Below are positions 43,733 to 52,816 of a DNA stretch of 64,000 bases, piece after piece. This stretch comes from UBA7957 sp965224675 (GTDB lineage: Bacteria; Pseudomonadota; Gammaproteobacteria; Granulosicoccales; Granulosicoccaceae), in contig CBDDAA010000004.1 of the NCBI GenBank assembly GCA_965224675.1, positions 310,001 through 374,000 on the forward strand, given 5' to 3'. The position numbers and the translations under genes were made by a program. Each line of letters opens with the position of its first letter. Position 1 is the first letter of the stretch. Under the pieces are notes generated by a model. The model was not told the origin of the DNA and made no database searches. It saw only the letters and a program-made list of their open reading frames with translations.

Positions 43733-44923
43733 ATGTCTAAGGAAAAATTTGAAAGAACGAAGCTGCACGTAAATGTAGGCACGATTGGTCACGTAGACCA
43801 TGGTAAGACGACGTTAACAGCGGCGTTGACGAAGGTAATGGCTGAGGCGATGGGAGGCGAGGTCAAAGCTTTTGACGAGATTGATAATGCACCGGAAGAG
43901 AAGGCCCGAGGGATAACGATAGCGACATCGCACGTTGAGTATGAATCAGCGAACCGGCATTACGCGCATGTGGATTGTCCGGGTCATGCGGATTACGTGA
44001 AGAATATGATAACGGGAGCGGCACAGATGGATGGTGCCATATTGGTGTGTTCAGCGGCGGATGGACCGATGCCACAAACGCGCGAGCACATTCTGTTATC
44101 CAGGCAGGTTGGGGTGCCGTATATACTAGTGTATCTGAACAAGGCGGATATGGTTGATGATGACGAGTTGCTGGAGCTGGTTGAAATGGAAGTGCGCGAG
44201 TTATTGGATGCGTATGAGTTTCCGGGCGATGATACGCCGATCATAATCGGGTCTGCATTGAAAGCGCTGGAAGGGGAGGACTCGGAGATGGGAACGGGTT
44301 CGATCGTGAAGTTGGTGGAAGCGATGGACAGTTATATACCGGAGCCGGAGCGAGCGATAGAGGGAAGTTATCTGATGCCGGTAGAGGATGTGTTTTCGAT
44401 ATCGGGACGAGGCACGGTGGTTACGGGTCGGATAGAGCAGGGAATAGTGAAGGTCGGTGAGGAGATAGAGATAGTAGGGATCCGTGAGACGCAAAAGACG
44501 ACGGTAACGGGTGTAGAGATGTTTCGCAAATTACTGGACCAGGGGCAGGCGGGGGATAACGTAGGGGTTTTGCTTCGGGGTACGAAACGAGAAGACGTTG
44601 AGCGAGGTCAGGTGTTGTGTAAGCCGGGATCGATCACGCCCCATACGAAGTTTGAAGCAGAGGTGTATGTGCTGAGTAAAAACGAAGGAGGGCGACATAC
44701 GCCGTTCTTTAATGGTTACAGGCCGCAGTTTTATTTTCGTACGACGGATGTGACGGGAGCGGTTGAATTGCCGGAAGGAGCGGAGATGGTGATGCCGGGG
44801 GATAATGTAAATGTAGTGGTGACCTTGATCGCACCGATAGCGATGGTGGAAGGGCTACGATTTGCAATTCGTGAAGGTGGTCGCACAGTGGGTGCGGGCG
44901 TTGTTGCTAAAGTTATTGAGTAA
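43733..44923 (+). CDS. tufB: Elongation factor Tu, copy B
   Basis: A 396-residue GTPase that brings aminoacyl-tRNA to the ribosome. G1 is GHVDHGKTTL (residues about 19-28), switch II is DCPGHADY (about 81-88) and G4 is NKADMVDD (about 136-143). Domains II and III are complete. It is the last gene of the tRNA-tuf operon and starts with ATG. Protein identical to the tufA product. Codon use is odd: of 27 Thr codons 23 are ACG, of 25 Ile codons 14 are ATA, and only 3 of 20 Arg codons are CGT. That is unlike the neighbouring ribosomal genes. Confidence 0.98.
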   Translation: MSKEKFERTKLHVNVGTIGHVDHGKTTLTAALTKVMAEAMGGEVKAFDEIDNAPEEKARGITIATSHVEYESANRHYAHVDCPGHADYVKNMITGAAQMDGAILVCSAADGPMPQTREHILLSRQVGVPYILVYLNKADMVDDDELLELVEMEVRELLDAYEFPGDDTPIIIGSALKALEGEDSEMGTGSIVKLVEAMDSYIPEPERAIEGSYLMPVEDVFSISGRGTVVTGRIEQGIVKVGEEIEIVGIRETQKTTVTGVEMFRKLLDQGQAGDNVGVLLRGTKREDVERGQVLCKPGSITPHTKFEAEVYVLSKNEGGRHTPFFNGYRPQFYFRTTDVTGAVELPEGAEMVMPGDNVNVVVTLIAPIAMVEGLRFAIREGGRTVGAGVVAKVIE

Positions 44924-44930
44924 TTATTAT
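43734..44930 (+). repeat. tuf duplicated segment, copy 1 (partner 60483-61679)
   Basis: 1197 nt identical to 60483-61679 except for one base, in direct orientation and offset by 16,749 bp. Identity begins at the second base of the start codon and runs 7 nt past the stop codon, into the ATG of rpsJ in the partner copy. The sharp edges are those of a gene-conversion tract. Confidence 0.9.
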
Positions 44931-44946
44931 TATAACAGGTAGTTAG

Positions 44947-44977
44947 CGCAGGAGGCGTTTATGTCTTCTGCGTTTTT
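44947..44977 (+). terminator. Rho-independent terminator after tufB
   Basis: CGCAGGAGGC and GTCTTCTGCG form a 10-bp stem (two G-T pairs) with a 6-nt loop, followed by TTTTT. It ends 7 nt before tRNA-Trp, so tRNA-Trp/secE need readthrough or their own promoter. Confidence 0.75.
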
Positions 44978-44983
44978 ATGTTT

Positions 44984-45059
<76 letters not shown>

Positions 45060-45109
45060 AACTTGGCAGGAAGTAAGGTGCTTCGGCCAGTCACGACTAG
45101 GAAAAAAGC

Positions 45110-45487
45110 ATGGTCTCAAAGACCGATTTGCAGGAAAGTACAAGCGACAAACTAAAGTTTGTGGCCGCAGCTGTTTTATTGTTTTGTGGCCTTGCTCTGT
45201 TTTACATTTTTTCTGAGCAATCGTTGCTTTACAGAGTGCTCGCATTGTTGGTGCTGGCTGGTATTGCGGTATTTATGGCCTATCAAACTTCCAAGGGTAA
45301 ACAAACAGCCCTGTTTTTTCGTGATGCCCGCACTGAAGTTCGCAAAGTCGTATGGCCTACACGAGCTGAGACTACCCAGACCACACTAATAGTGATGGTG
45401 ATAGTTTTTATTGTGGGTGTATTTCTATGGTTGCTTGATTGGGCGCTAGCCGGAGCGTTCCAGTTAATAACAGGCGTCGGAGGCTAA
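45110..45487 (+). CDS. secE: Preprotein translocase subunit SecE
   Basis: A 125-residue inner-membrane subunit of the SecYEG channel. Three membrane helices are visible: about residues 16-34, 40-60 and 90-118. The conserved cytoplasmic amphipathic block TEVRKVVWPTRAETTQTT (about 70-87) precedes the last helix. This is the three-helix form normal for gammaproteobacteria. It lies 50 bp after tRNA-Trp and 1 bp before nusG. Confidence 0.96.
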   Translation: MVSKTDLQESTSDKLKFVAAAVLLFCGLALFYIFSEQSLLYRVLALLVLAGIAVFMAYQTSKGKQTALFFRDARTEVRKVVWPTRAETTQTTLIVMVIVFIVGVFLWLLDWALAGAFQLITGVGG

Positions 45488-45488
45488 G

Positions 45489-46022
45489 GTGGCAAAGCGT
45501 TGGTATGTTGTGCAAGCGTTTTCAGGCTATGAAAATTCTGTCAAACGTTCATTGGAAGAACGCATTGAACGGTTTGCCATGGAAGACAAGTTTGACGAAA
45601 TTCTGGTGCCAACAGAAGAAGTTGTTGAGATGCGAGGTGGTCAGCAGCATCGATCTGAACGAAAATTTTTCCCAGGTTACGTGCTGGTTCGGATGGAAAT
45701 GGATGATGGTTCCTGGCATTTGGTTAAAGACGTACCCCGAGTGCTTGGATTCATTGGTGGAACAGCTGATAAGCCAGCACCTATATCAGATAAAGAAGCG
45801 GATACAATTCTTCAACAAGTTCAAGACGGTGTGGAAAAACCCAGGCCAAAAGTACTGTTTGAAGTGGGTGAAGTAGTGCGTGTAACCGATGGCCCGTTTA
45901 ATGATTTTAATGGCGTGGTTGAAGAAGTTAATTTTGACAAGAGCCGTCTATTGGTTGCTGTGCAGATATTTGGGCGCTCAACCCCTGTCGAGCTGGAGTT
46001 TAGTCAGGTGGAAAAAATTTAA
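45489..46022 (+). CDS. nusG: Transcription termination/antitermination factor NusG
   Basis: A 177-residue factor that binds RNA polymerase and links it to Rho or to ribosomal protein S10. The NGN domain begins KRWYVVQAFSGYE and includes FPGYVLVRMEM. The KOW domain near residues 124-175 includes EVVRVTDGPFNDFNGVVEEV. Start is a GTG directly after secE. Length and motifs are canonical. Confidence 0.98.
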   Translation: MAKRWYVVQAFSGYENSVKRSLEERIERFAMEDKFDEILVPTEEVVEMRGGQQHRSERKFFPGYVLVRMEMDDGSWHLVKDVPRVLGFIGGTADKPAPISDKEADTILQQVQDGVEKPRPKVLFEVGEVVRVTDGPFNDFNGVVEEVNFDKSRLLVAVQIFGRSTPVELEFSQVEKI

Positions 46023-46032
46023 ACCACATTAA

Positions 46033-46058
46033 TGGACTGCGGTGTTGCATGCAGTCCA
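46033..46058 (+). other. Stem-loop in the nusG-rplK gap
   Basis: TGGACTGC and GCAGTCCA form an 8-bp stem with a 10-nt loop. No T-run follows. It may be an RNase processing site or an L11-operon leader element; the role is not shown by sequence. Confidence 0.4.
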
Positions 46059-46106
46059 CAATTCGGGGAGCCTGATCGCGTCTGAACCCGACGGAGTAAA
46101 TGAAAA

Positions 46107-46541
46107 ATGGCAAAGAAAGTTGAAGCCTATATTAAGCTACAAGTGCCTGCTGGTCAGGCGAATCCCAGTCCTCCTGTTGGCCCGGCCTTGGGGCAGCATG
46201 GCGTAAATATCATGGAATTTTGTAAGGCGTTCAATGCTGCGACACAAAGTCTTGAACAGGGTATGCCAGTGCCTGTAGTTATCACCGTCTATAATGACCG
46301 TAGTTTTACTTATATTACAAAGACGCCGCCTGCCGCCGTTCTACTAATGAAAGCAGCTGGAATTAAAAGTGGAAGTGGAACCCCCAACACAAAAAAAGTT
46401 GGCAAGGTAAGTCGTGAGCAGCTTGAAGAGATCGCCCGAACAAAAGAGCCGGATTTGACCGCCGCAGATATGGAGGCAGCGGTTCGTACTATTGCTGGTA
46501 GTGCGCGTAGCATAGGTCTTGAGACAGAGGGTGTAAAATGA
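46107..46541 (+). CDS. rplK: 50S ribosomal protein L11
   Basis: A 144-residue protein of the GTPase-associated centre. The N-terminal domain has the QVPAGQANPSPPVGPALGQ segment and the C-terminal rRNA-binding domain has KTPPAAVLLMKAAGI and SGTPNTKKVG. Its stop overlaps the L1 start by 4 nt (ATGA), giving translational coupling as expected for the L11 operon, which is controlled by L1. Confidence 0.98.
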   Translation: MAKKVEAYIKLQVPAGQANPSPPVGPALGQHGVNIMEFCKAFNAATQSLEQGMPVPVVITVYNDRSFTYITKTPPAAVLLMKAAGIKSGSGTPNTKKVGKVSREQLEEIARTKEPDLTAADMEAAVRTIAGSARSIGLETEGVK

Positions 46542-47233
46542 CCAAGCTTAGCAAAAGAGCCAAAGTGATCGCCACCAAGGTGGAGCCAGAGAAGCAATAT
46601 TCAATAGACGAGGCATTTGCATTAATTAAGGAAGTCTCATCAGTCAAGTTTAACGAAACAGTAGAAGCGGCAGTCAAACTCGGAATCGATACCCGCAAAT
46701 CAGATCAGAATGTCAGAGGTTCTACAGTGCTCCCCAATGGAACAGGTAAAGTTGTGCGAGTGGCCGTATTTGCGCAGGGGGATCAGGCTGAGAAAGCGAC
46801 GACAGCAGGCGCGGATCTGGTCGGGTTTGATGATTTAGCTGAATCTATTAAGCATGGGAATATGGATTTTGATGTTGTTATTGCCACGCCTGACTCTATG
46901 CGTGTTGTAGGGGCGCTGGGAACGATTCTGGGTCCTCGTGGGCTAATGCCTAACCCTAAAGTCGGTACGGTCACGCCCGATGTTGAAACAGCGGTGAAAA
47001 ACGCAAAATCCGGTCAGGTTCGCTATCGTGCCGATAAGGGTGGAATAGTACATTGTGCATTAGGAAAAGTGGACTTTGAAATCGAGTCTCTTAAAGAGAA
47101 TTTACAGACTCTGGTTAATGATTTGATTAAGGGTAGACCTGCAACTGCCAAAGGTGTGTATCTGGCTAAAATTGTATTGTCCTCAACAATGGGGCCAGGT
47201 TTAACCATTGATCATCAATCTTTAATTAAATAA
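46538..47233 (+). CDS. rplA: 50S ribosomal protein L1
   Basis: A 231-residue L1-stalk protein and known translational repressor of its own L11-L1 mRNA in relatives. The conserved RGLMPNPKVGTVTPDV block lies near residues 131-146, and SSTMGPGLTID is at the C-terminus. It is coupled to rplK by an ATGA overlap and followed by a 320-bp leader for rplJ. Confidence 0.98.
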   Translation: MTKLSKRAKVIATKVEPEKQYSIDEAFALIKEVSSVKFNETVEAAVKLGIDTRKSDQNVRGSTVLPNGTGKVVRVAVFAQGDQAEKATTAGADLVGFDDLAESIKHGNMDFDVVIATPDSMRVVGALGTILGPRGLMPNPKVGTVTPDVETAVKNAKSGQVRYRADKGGIVHCALGKVDFEIESLKENLQTLVNDLIKGRPATAKGVYLAKIVLSSTMGPGLTIDHQSLIK

Positions 47234-47553
47234 TTAACCACTGCTCGATGTATAAACCGTGTAGTGGTATAGAACTTTGAGTGAGCAAGCCCAGGCTTGG
47301 CACGTCAAAGATCGCAGGTGCATGAAAGTGCTTAATTGCCTGCGTAGACGGTAAGCTACTGTGAGTGGGGTTATCGGAAATAGTGATTGACTGGTTTGCT
47401 TATGTAATACCAGTTATCTGCACCACCATGGTCGCGGTATATCATCTATTTTCAGGAAACCCTGGGTAGTACAAGCCGTAAAGGCGCGGATTTATCCGTA
47501 TTTGTGAAATCGGATTAGTGATCATAACTTAATCCAGAAAAATGAGGTGTTCT
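47234..47553 (+). promoter_or_regulatory. L10 leader region of rplJL
   Basis: A 320-nt untranslated stretch between rplA and rplJ. Its start carries ACCACT/AGTGGT arms (about 47236-47265) and it holds several further short helices. In gammaproteobacteria this region forms the structured leader to which the L10-L7/L12 complex binds to repress rplJ translation. Position and length support that role; I did not fold it fully. Confidence 0.6.
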
Positions 47554-48078
47554 ATGGCTCTAACTCTCACTGAGAAAAAAGCCGTTGTCTCAGAAGTTGC
47601 CGATATGGCATCCCGTGCGCATGCGGTAGTTGCGGCGCAGTATAGAGGTTTGACTGTTGGGCAATTAACCGAGTTGCGTGCGAATGCTCGGGCTAACGGT
47701 GTTTACCTGCGGGTTGTGAAAAATTCTTTGGCGCGACTGGCTATACAGGATACCGAGTTCGAGTGTATGCAGGATGGCTTAAAAGGGCCACTAATGCTTG
47801 CGTTTTCTATTGATGATCCAAGCTCCGCTGCGCGAGTGCTACGAGATTATGCAAAGGAAAACGACAAACTGATCCTGTCTTTTGGCGCAATCGGTGGACA
47901 AACTCTGGAAGCATCGGAGTTATCAAAGTTGGCTGATATGCCTACCTATGATCAGGCTATCAGTATGTTGATGTCTGTTATGCAGGCGCCAATTGGAAAG
48001 TTCGTGCGTACACTTAACGAAGTACCCGCAAAGCTGGTGCGTACTGTGGAAGCAGTTCGTCTGGCGAAAGAAAACTAA
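47554..48078 (+). CDS. rplJ: 50S ribosomal protein L10
   Basis: 174 residues from the ATG at 47554, chosen because GAGGT stands just upstream and the protein then begins MALTLTEKK as in the family. An upstream in-frame ATG at 47542 overlaps the ribosome-binding site. L10 anchors the L7/L12 stalk. The QYRGLTVGQLTELRANAR and VKNSLARLA blocks are clear. It is expected to autoregulate through the leader upstream. Confidence 0.97.
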   Translation: MALTLTEKKAVVSEVADMASRAHAVVAAQYRGLTVGQLTELRANARANGVYLRVVKNSLARLAIQDTEFECMQDGLKGPLMLAFSIDDPSSAARVLRDYAKENDKLILSFGAIGGQTLEASELSKLADMPTYDQAISMLMSVMQAPIGKFVRTLNEVPAKLVRTVEAVRLAKEN

Positions 48079-48143
48079 TTGTTCACTCAAGGCCCAGCCA
48101 AATACCACAGGTTCGGGTTAAATTAAGATTTAGGAGTAAAAAA

Positions 48144-48521
48144 ATGGCTGTTTCCAAAGATGAGATTCTGGATTCCATATCAAATATGACTGTTATGGAG
48201 GTCGTCGATTTGATCTCTGCAATGGAAGAAAAATTCGGTGTCTCTGCTGCTGCAGCAGTTGCTGCTGCACCCGCCGCTGCAGGTGATGCAGGAGTCGTAG
48301 AAGAAGAGCAAACAGAATTCGATGTAATTCTTACAAGTTTTGGTGAAAATAAAGTCAGCGTTATTAAAGCGGTTCGAAGTGCTTCAGGCTTAGGCTTAAA
48401 AGAAGCTAAAGGGCTTGTGGAAAGTGCTCCCGCACCTGTAAAAGAGGGTGTCAGCAAAGATGAAGCGGAAGAACTTAAGAAAACACTTGAAGAGGCTGGC
48501 GCTACTGTCGAGCTTAAGTAA
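48144..48521 (+). CDS. rplL: 50S ribosomal protein L7/L12
   Basis: A 125-residue stalk protein. The N-terminal dimerisation part is SKDEILDSISNMTVMEVVDL, an alanine-rich hinge follows (about residues 34-50), and the C-terminal factor-binding domain contains KVSVIKAVRSASGLGLKEAK. RBS AGGAG lies before the ATG. Normal length. Confidence 0.98.
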   Translation: MAVSKDEILDSISNMTVMEVVDLISAMEEKFGVSAAAAVAAAPAAAGDAGVVEEEQTEFDVILTSFGENKVSVIKAVRSASGLGLKEAKGLVESAPAPVKEGVSKDEAEELKKTLEEAGATVELK

Positions 48522-48569
48522 TTCTGCTAAAAAACGTGGCTACCTATAATAGGGTAGCTCGTTCTAAGG

Positions 48570-48599
48570 GGTCGATGATAAGTAAATCATCGACCTTTT
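48570..48599 (+). terminator. Terminator/attenuator between rplL and rpoB
   Basis: GGTCGATGAT and ATCATCGACC form a perfect 10-bp stem with a 6-nt loop, followed by TTTT. A smaller hairpin (GCTACC/GGTAGC type) precedes it at about 48539-48558. A partial terminator between rplL and rpoB is known in Escherichia coli, where it lowers rpoBC expression relative to the ribosomal genes. Confidence 0.8.
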
Positions 48600-48677
48600 C
48601 CCGCTTGTGTTTAGTAATTTTTATATATTCAGCTTTTCTGTACTACTACAGTTATAGCAGAATAACGAGGAACGTCG

Positions 48678-51600
48678 ATGGCTTATTCCTTCACTGAGAA
48701 AAAACGCATCCGTAAAGACTTTGGGAAACGTGAGTCTATTCTGGAAGTGCCCTACTTATTGCAAACGCAATTGGACTCTTATCGAAGCTTTTTGCAAAGT
48801 GATAAGGCGTCTGAAGAACGTGAAAATGTTGGACTGCATGGTGCCTTTCAAAGCGTAATGCCTATTGTGAGTTACTCAGGGAACGTTGAGTTGCATTACG
48901 TAAATTATTCTCTTGGTAAGCCAGGATTTAACGAGCGTGAATGTCGAATACGTGGTTTGACTTTTGCCGCTCCTCTGCGTGTACTTGCCAGACTTGTAAT
49001 TTATGACAAAAACTCGTCGGCGAAGAACAAGGTGGTTAAAGATATTAAAGAACAGGAAGTTTTCATGGGCGAATTACCGCTTATGACAGGTAACGGAACT
49101 TTTATTATCAATGGCACTGAACGGGTTATAGTGTCACAGTTGCATCGATCACCCGGTGTGTTTTTTGACCATGATCGTGGCAAAACCCATTCTTCTGGAA
49201 AGTTGCTATTCTCAGCGCGTGTTATCCCTTATCGTGGTTCCTGGCTTGATTTCGAATTCGACCCTAAAGACTGTATATTCGCCCGTATTGATAGACGGCG
49301 CAAATTGCCAGCAACGATTGTATTGCGTGCATTGGGCTACGATACCCAGCAAATCCTCGATACATTTTTCGAAAAAACAAAAATAACGTTTACCAAAACC
49401 AAAATCTCACTTGAGCTTGTACCTGAGCGCTTACGTGGCGAGACAGCGTCCTTTGATATAAAAGCAGGTAAGACTGTTATTGTTGAAGCCGGTCGCCGTA
49501 TTACCGCAAAACATGTCAGAGAACTGGAAAAAGCGAAAGTTAAAAAACTCGAAATCTCTGAAGATTATCTATTTGGTAAAATCCTCGCTCAAGACTTGGC
49601 GGACACCGAGACGGGTGAATTAATCGCAGAGGCAAATACTGAGCTTGGTGAAGAACTTGTAAAGCAAATTATAAGCGCGAATATCAAAAGCTGTGATTTA
49701 CTCTATACAAATGATCTGGATCGTGGAGCGCATATTTCCAACACCTTGTCCATAGACCCAACACGGACGCAACTCGAAGCGCAAGTGGAAATATACCGCA
49801 TGATGCGCCCTGGTGAACCGCCTACCAAAGAAGCTGCACAAAATCTGTTTAATAATTTATTTTTTGAATCTGATCGATATGATCTTTCTGCAGTTGGGCG
49901 GATGAAGTTTAACCGCCGTCTTAGCAGAGATGAGATCACGGGGCCTGGTGTCCTTTCACCTGAAGATATTCTTGAAGTTGTGCGTGTACTCATTGCCATT
50001 CGTGATGGTAATGGTACGGTCGATGACATTGACCATTTGGGAAATCGGCGTATTCGATGTGTTGGCGAAATGGCTGAGAACGTTTTCCGGGTTGGTCTGG
50101 TACGGGTTGAACGTGCGGTTCGAGAACGCCTGGGTATGGTTGAGAGCGAAGGTCTTATGCCACAGGACATTATTAACGCAAAACCTGTAGCAGCAGCCGT
50201 CAAAGAATTCTTTGGGTCGAGTCAGCTTTCACAGTTTATGGATCAAAACAATCCGCTGTCCGAGGTGACCCACAAACGCAGGGTATCAGCTCTTGGTCCT
50301 GGTGGCCTGACTCGTGAGCGGGCGGGATTTGAAGTTCGTGATGTGCATCCTACGCACTATGGTCGTGTATGCCCTATCGAGACACCTGAAGGTCCAAATA
50401 TAGGCTTGATTAATTCATTAGCCGTATATGCGCGTACCAATGAGTATGGCTTTCTTGAGACGCCTTATCGTAAAGTGACTGATAGTCACGTTGTTGACGA
50501 GATTGAATATTTGTCAGCGATTGAGGAAGGTAATTTCATTATCGCTCAAGCTAATACGGTTCTGAATGAGCAAGGTAAGTTAACAGACGAACTGGTCTCT
50601 TGTCGATTCGCTAATGAATTTGCCATGTCAGCACCTGATAAAGTGCAATATATGGATGTATCGCCAAAGCAAATAGTTTCGGTTGCCGCATCGCTGATTC
50701 CATTTCTTGAGCATGACGATGCAAACCGGGCATTGATGGGGTCAAACATGCAACGCCAGGCAGTACCGACACTGCGGGCGGAGAAACCGCTAGTCGGCAC
50801 GGGCATGGAGCGTATCGTTGCTGTCGATTCCGGTTCGGCAGTGGTCTCTACACGGGGCGGAACGGTTGATTCTGTTGATGCATCGCGAATTGTTGTGCGT
50901 GTTGATGACAATGAGGCAAAAGCTGGCAGTGCAGGCGTGGATATTTATACCCTGACTAAATATACGCGCTCCAATCAAAATACATGCATAAATCAACGGC
51001 CTTTGGTCAAGACAGGTGATGTTATAGCTCGTGGCGATGTGCTTGCTGACGGACCCTCTACTGATATGGGCGAGCTGGCTCTGGGTCAGAATATGTTGAT
51101 TGCGTTCATGCCCTGGAATGGCTACAACTTTGAAGATTCTATTCTGATATCAGAGCGGGTGGTTAAGGAAGATCGGTTCACAACTATTCATATTGAAGAA
51201 TTAACCTGTGTTGCTCGAGATACAAAACTGGGTTCCGAAGAAATCAGTGCTGATATTCCCAATGTCAGCGAAGGGCTGCTGTCCAAACTTGATGAGGCAG
51301 GTGTAGTCTATGTGGGTGCCGAGGTTAAACCAAGCGACATATTGGTCGGCAAAGTGACACCGAAAGGCGAGTCACAACTTACGCCTGAAGAGAAATTACT
51401 CCGGGCGATTTTTGGCGAAAAGGCTTCAGATGTAAAAGATACCTCGCTTAGAGTACCATCTGGAATGGATGGTACAGTAATTGATGTGCGGGTTTTTACA
51501 CGGGATGGGGTTGAAAAAGATTCTCGGGCGCTTGAGATCGAAAGTGAAAGCCTGAAGCAGGTCCGTAAAGATCTGGACGACGAATTACGAATCATCAAAG

Positions 51601-52760
51601 ATGATTTGTTTGCGCGTGTTGCTCGATTATTGATTGATAATAAGGCGGACAACGGGCCACTGGGTCTGACCAGAGACACGGTTATCGAACAAACCTATCT
51701 AGACAGGCTGGAGCCAAGCGATTGGCTAGACATAAGCTTATCTGATGAAAACGATAATGTGCAACTTGAGCAAATGGCTATTCAACTTAAAGAGCAAGAT
51801 GAGGTTTTTGAGCAACGTTTTCTTGAGCAAAGAGAGAAGATAACATCAGGGGATGACTTAGCGCCGGGTGTTTTAAAAATGGTCAAAGTTTATCTTGCTG
51901 TGAAACGTCGATTGCAACCGGGCGATAAAATGGCTGGCCGTCACGGAAATAAAGGTGTTATCTCAATGATCGTGCCACAGGAAGATATGCCTTATACAGA
52001 AGATGGTAATCCTGTTGATATCTGTCTGAATCCCCTTGGTGTGCCATCCCGTATGAATGTGGGGCAGGTATTGGAGACGCACTTGGGATGGGCTGCCAAA
52101 GGTTTGGGTCATAAGATTGGAGAGATGCTGGATAAAGGTAGCAAAACATCCTCTATTCGTTCGTATCTGCAAAAAATATATAATCACAAAGGCGCAAAAG
52201 TCCATGCTGATCTTGATAGCCTGAACGACGAAGAATTACTCGAAATGGCCGGAAACCTTCGCAAAGGGGTACCGATGGCTACACCTGTATTCGATGGTGC
52301 GATGGAAGAAGAGATCAGAGAGATGCTGTCTTTGGCTGGCCTGCCTGAAAGTGGTCAAACCCAGTTATACGATGGGCGGACAGGCGAGGCATTCGAACGG
52401 GCTATCACTGTTGGCTATATGCATATGATAAAACTAAATCATCTTGTTGATGATAAAATGCATGCGCGTTCCACAGGGCCGTATAGTCTGGTTACTCAGC
52501 AACCGCTCGGTGGCAAAGCCCAGTTTGGTGGTCAGCGATTTGGTGAGATGGAGGTTTGGGCGCTTGAAGCTTACGGTGCTGCCTACACCTTGCGTGAAAT
52601 GCTGACCGTCAAATCAGACGATGTCACTGGCCGTAATAAGATGTATAAGAATATTGTCGATGGTGATCACCGAATGGAAGCAGGAATGCCAGAGTCCTTT
52701 AACGTGTTGATTAAAGAGATTCGATCACTGGGTATTAATATTGGACTGGAACAAGACTGA
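48678..52760 (+). CDS. rpoB: DNA-directed RNA polymerase subunit beta
   Basis: A 1360-residue catalytic subunit, normal gammaproteobacterial length. The rifampicin-binding cluster (residues about 510-555) reads SSQLSQFMDQNNPLSEVTHK followed by RRVSALGPGGL, the wild-type form. The catalytic-loop and bridge contacts include GYNFEDSIL near 815-823 and GRHGNKGV near 1088-1095, and the C-terminus has GGKAQFGGQRFGEMEVWALE. It lies 56 bp before rpoC. Confidence 0.99.
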   Translation: MAYSFTEKKRIRKDFGKRESILEVPYLLQTQLDSYRSFLQSDKASEERENVGLHGAFQSVMPIVSYSGNVELHYVNYSLGKPGFNERECRIRGLTFAAPLRVLARLVIYDKNSSAKNKVVKDIKEQEVFMGELPLMTGNGTFIINGTERVIVSQLHRSPGVFFDHDRGKTHSSGKLLFSARVIPYRGSWLDFEFDPKDCIFARIDRRRKLPATIVLRALGYDTQQILDTFFEKTKITFTKTKISLELVPERLRGETASFDIKAGKTVIVEAGRRITAKHVRELEKAKVKKLEISEDYLFGKILAQDLADTETGELIAEANTELGEELVKQIISANIKSCDLLYTNDLDRGAHISNTLSIDPTRTQLEAQVEIYRMMRPGEPPTKEAAQNLFNNLFFESDRYDLSAVGRMKFNRRLSRDEITGPGVLSPEDILEVVRVLIAIRDGNGTVDDIDHLGNRRIRCVGEMAENVFRVGLVRVERAVRERLGMVESEGLMPQDIINAKPVAAAVKEFFGSSQLSQFMDQNNPLSEVTHKRRVSALGPGGLTRERAGFEVRDVHPTHYGRVCPIETPEGPNIGLINSLAVYARTNEYGFLETPYRKVTDSHVVDEIEYLSAIEEGNFIIAQANTVLNEQGKLTDELVSCRFANEFAMSAPDKVQYMDVSPKQIVSVAASLIPFLEHDDANRALMGSNMQRQAVPTLRAEKPLVGTGMERIVAVDSGSAVVSTRGGTVDSVDASRIVVRVDDNEAKAGSAGVDIYTLTKYTRSNQNTCINQRPLVKTGDVIARGDVLADGPSTDMGELALGQNMLIAFMPWNGYNFEDSILISERVVKEDRFTTIHIEELTCVARDTKLGSEEISADIPNVSEGLLSKLDEAGVVYVGAEVKPSDILVGKVTPKGESQLTPEEKLLRAIFGEKASDVKDTSLRVPSGMDGTVIDVRVFTRDGVEKDSRALEIESESLKQVRKDLDDELRIIKDDLFARVARLLIDNKADNGPLGLTRDTVIEQTYLDRLEPSDWLDISLSDENDNVQLEQMAIQLKEQDEVFEQRFLEQREKITSGDDLAPGVLKMVKVYLAVKRRLQPGDKMAGRHGNKGVISMIVPQEDMPYTEDGNPVDICLNPLGVPSRMNVGQVLETHLGWAAKGLGHKIGEMLDKGSKTSSIRSYLQKIYNHKGAKVHADLDSLNDEELLEMAGNLRKGVPMATPVFDGAMEEEIREMLSLAGLPESGQTQLYDGRTGEAFERAITVGYMHMIKLNHLVDDKMHARSTGPYSLVTQQPLGGKAQFGGQRFGEMEVWALEAYGAAYTLREMLTVKSDDVTGRNKMYKNIVDGDHRMEAGMPESFNVLIKEIRSLGINIGLEQD

Positions 52761-52816
52761 CCATTAAGTTCTGAATCGAAATAGAATAAAGCGACAGTTT
52801 TGGCACTGGAGAAACC

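Noticed and set aside
49703..50203. 166-residue minus-strand open frame inside rpoB
   Set aside because: It is antisense to conserved rpoB codons, is low in complexity (Ser/Arg rich) and has no ribosome-binding site.
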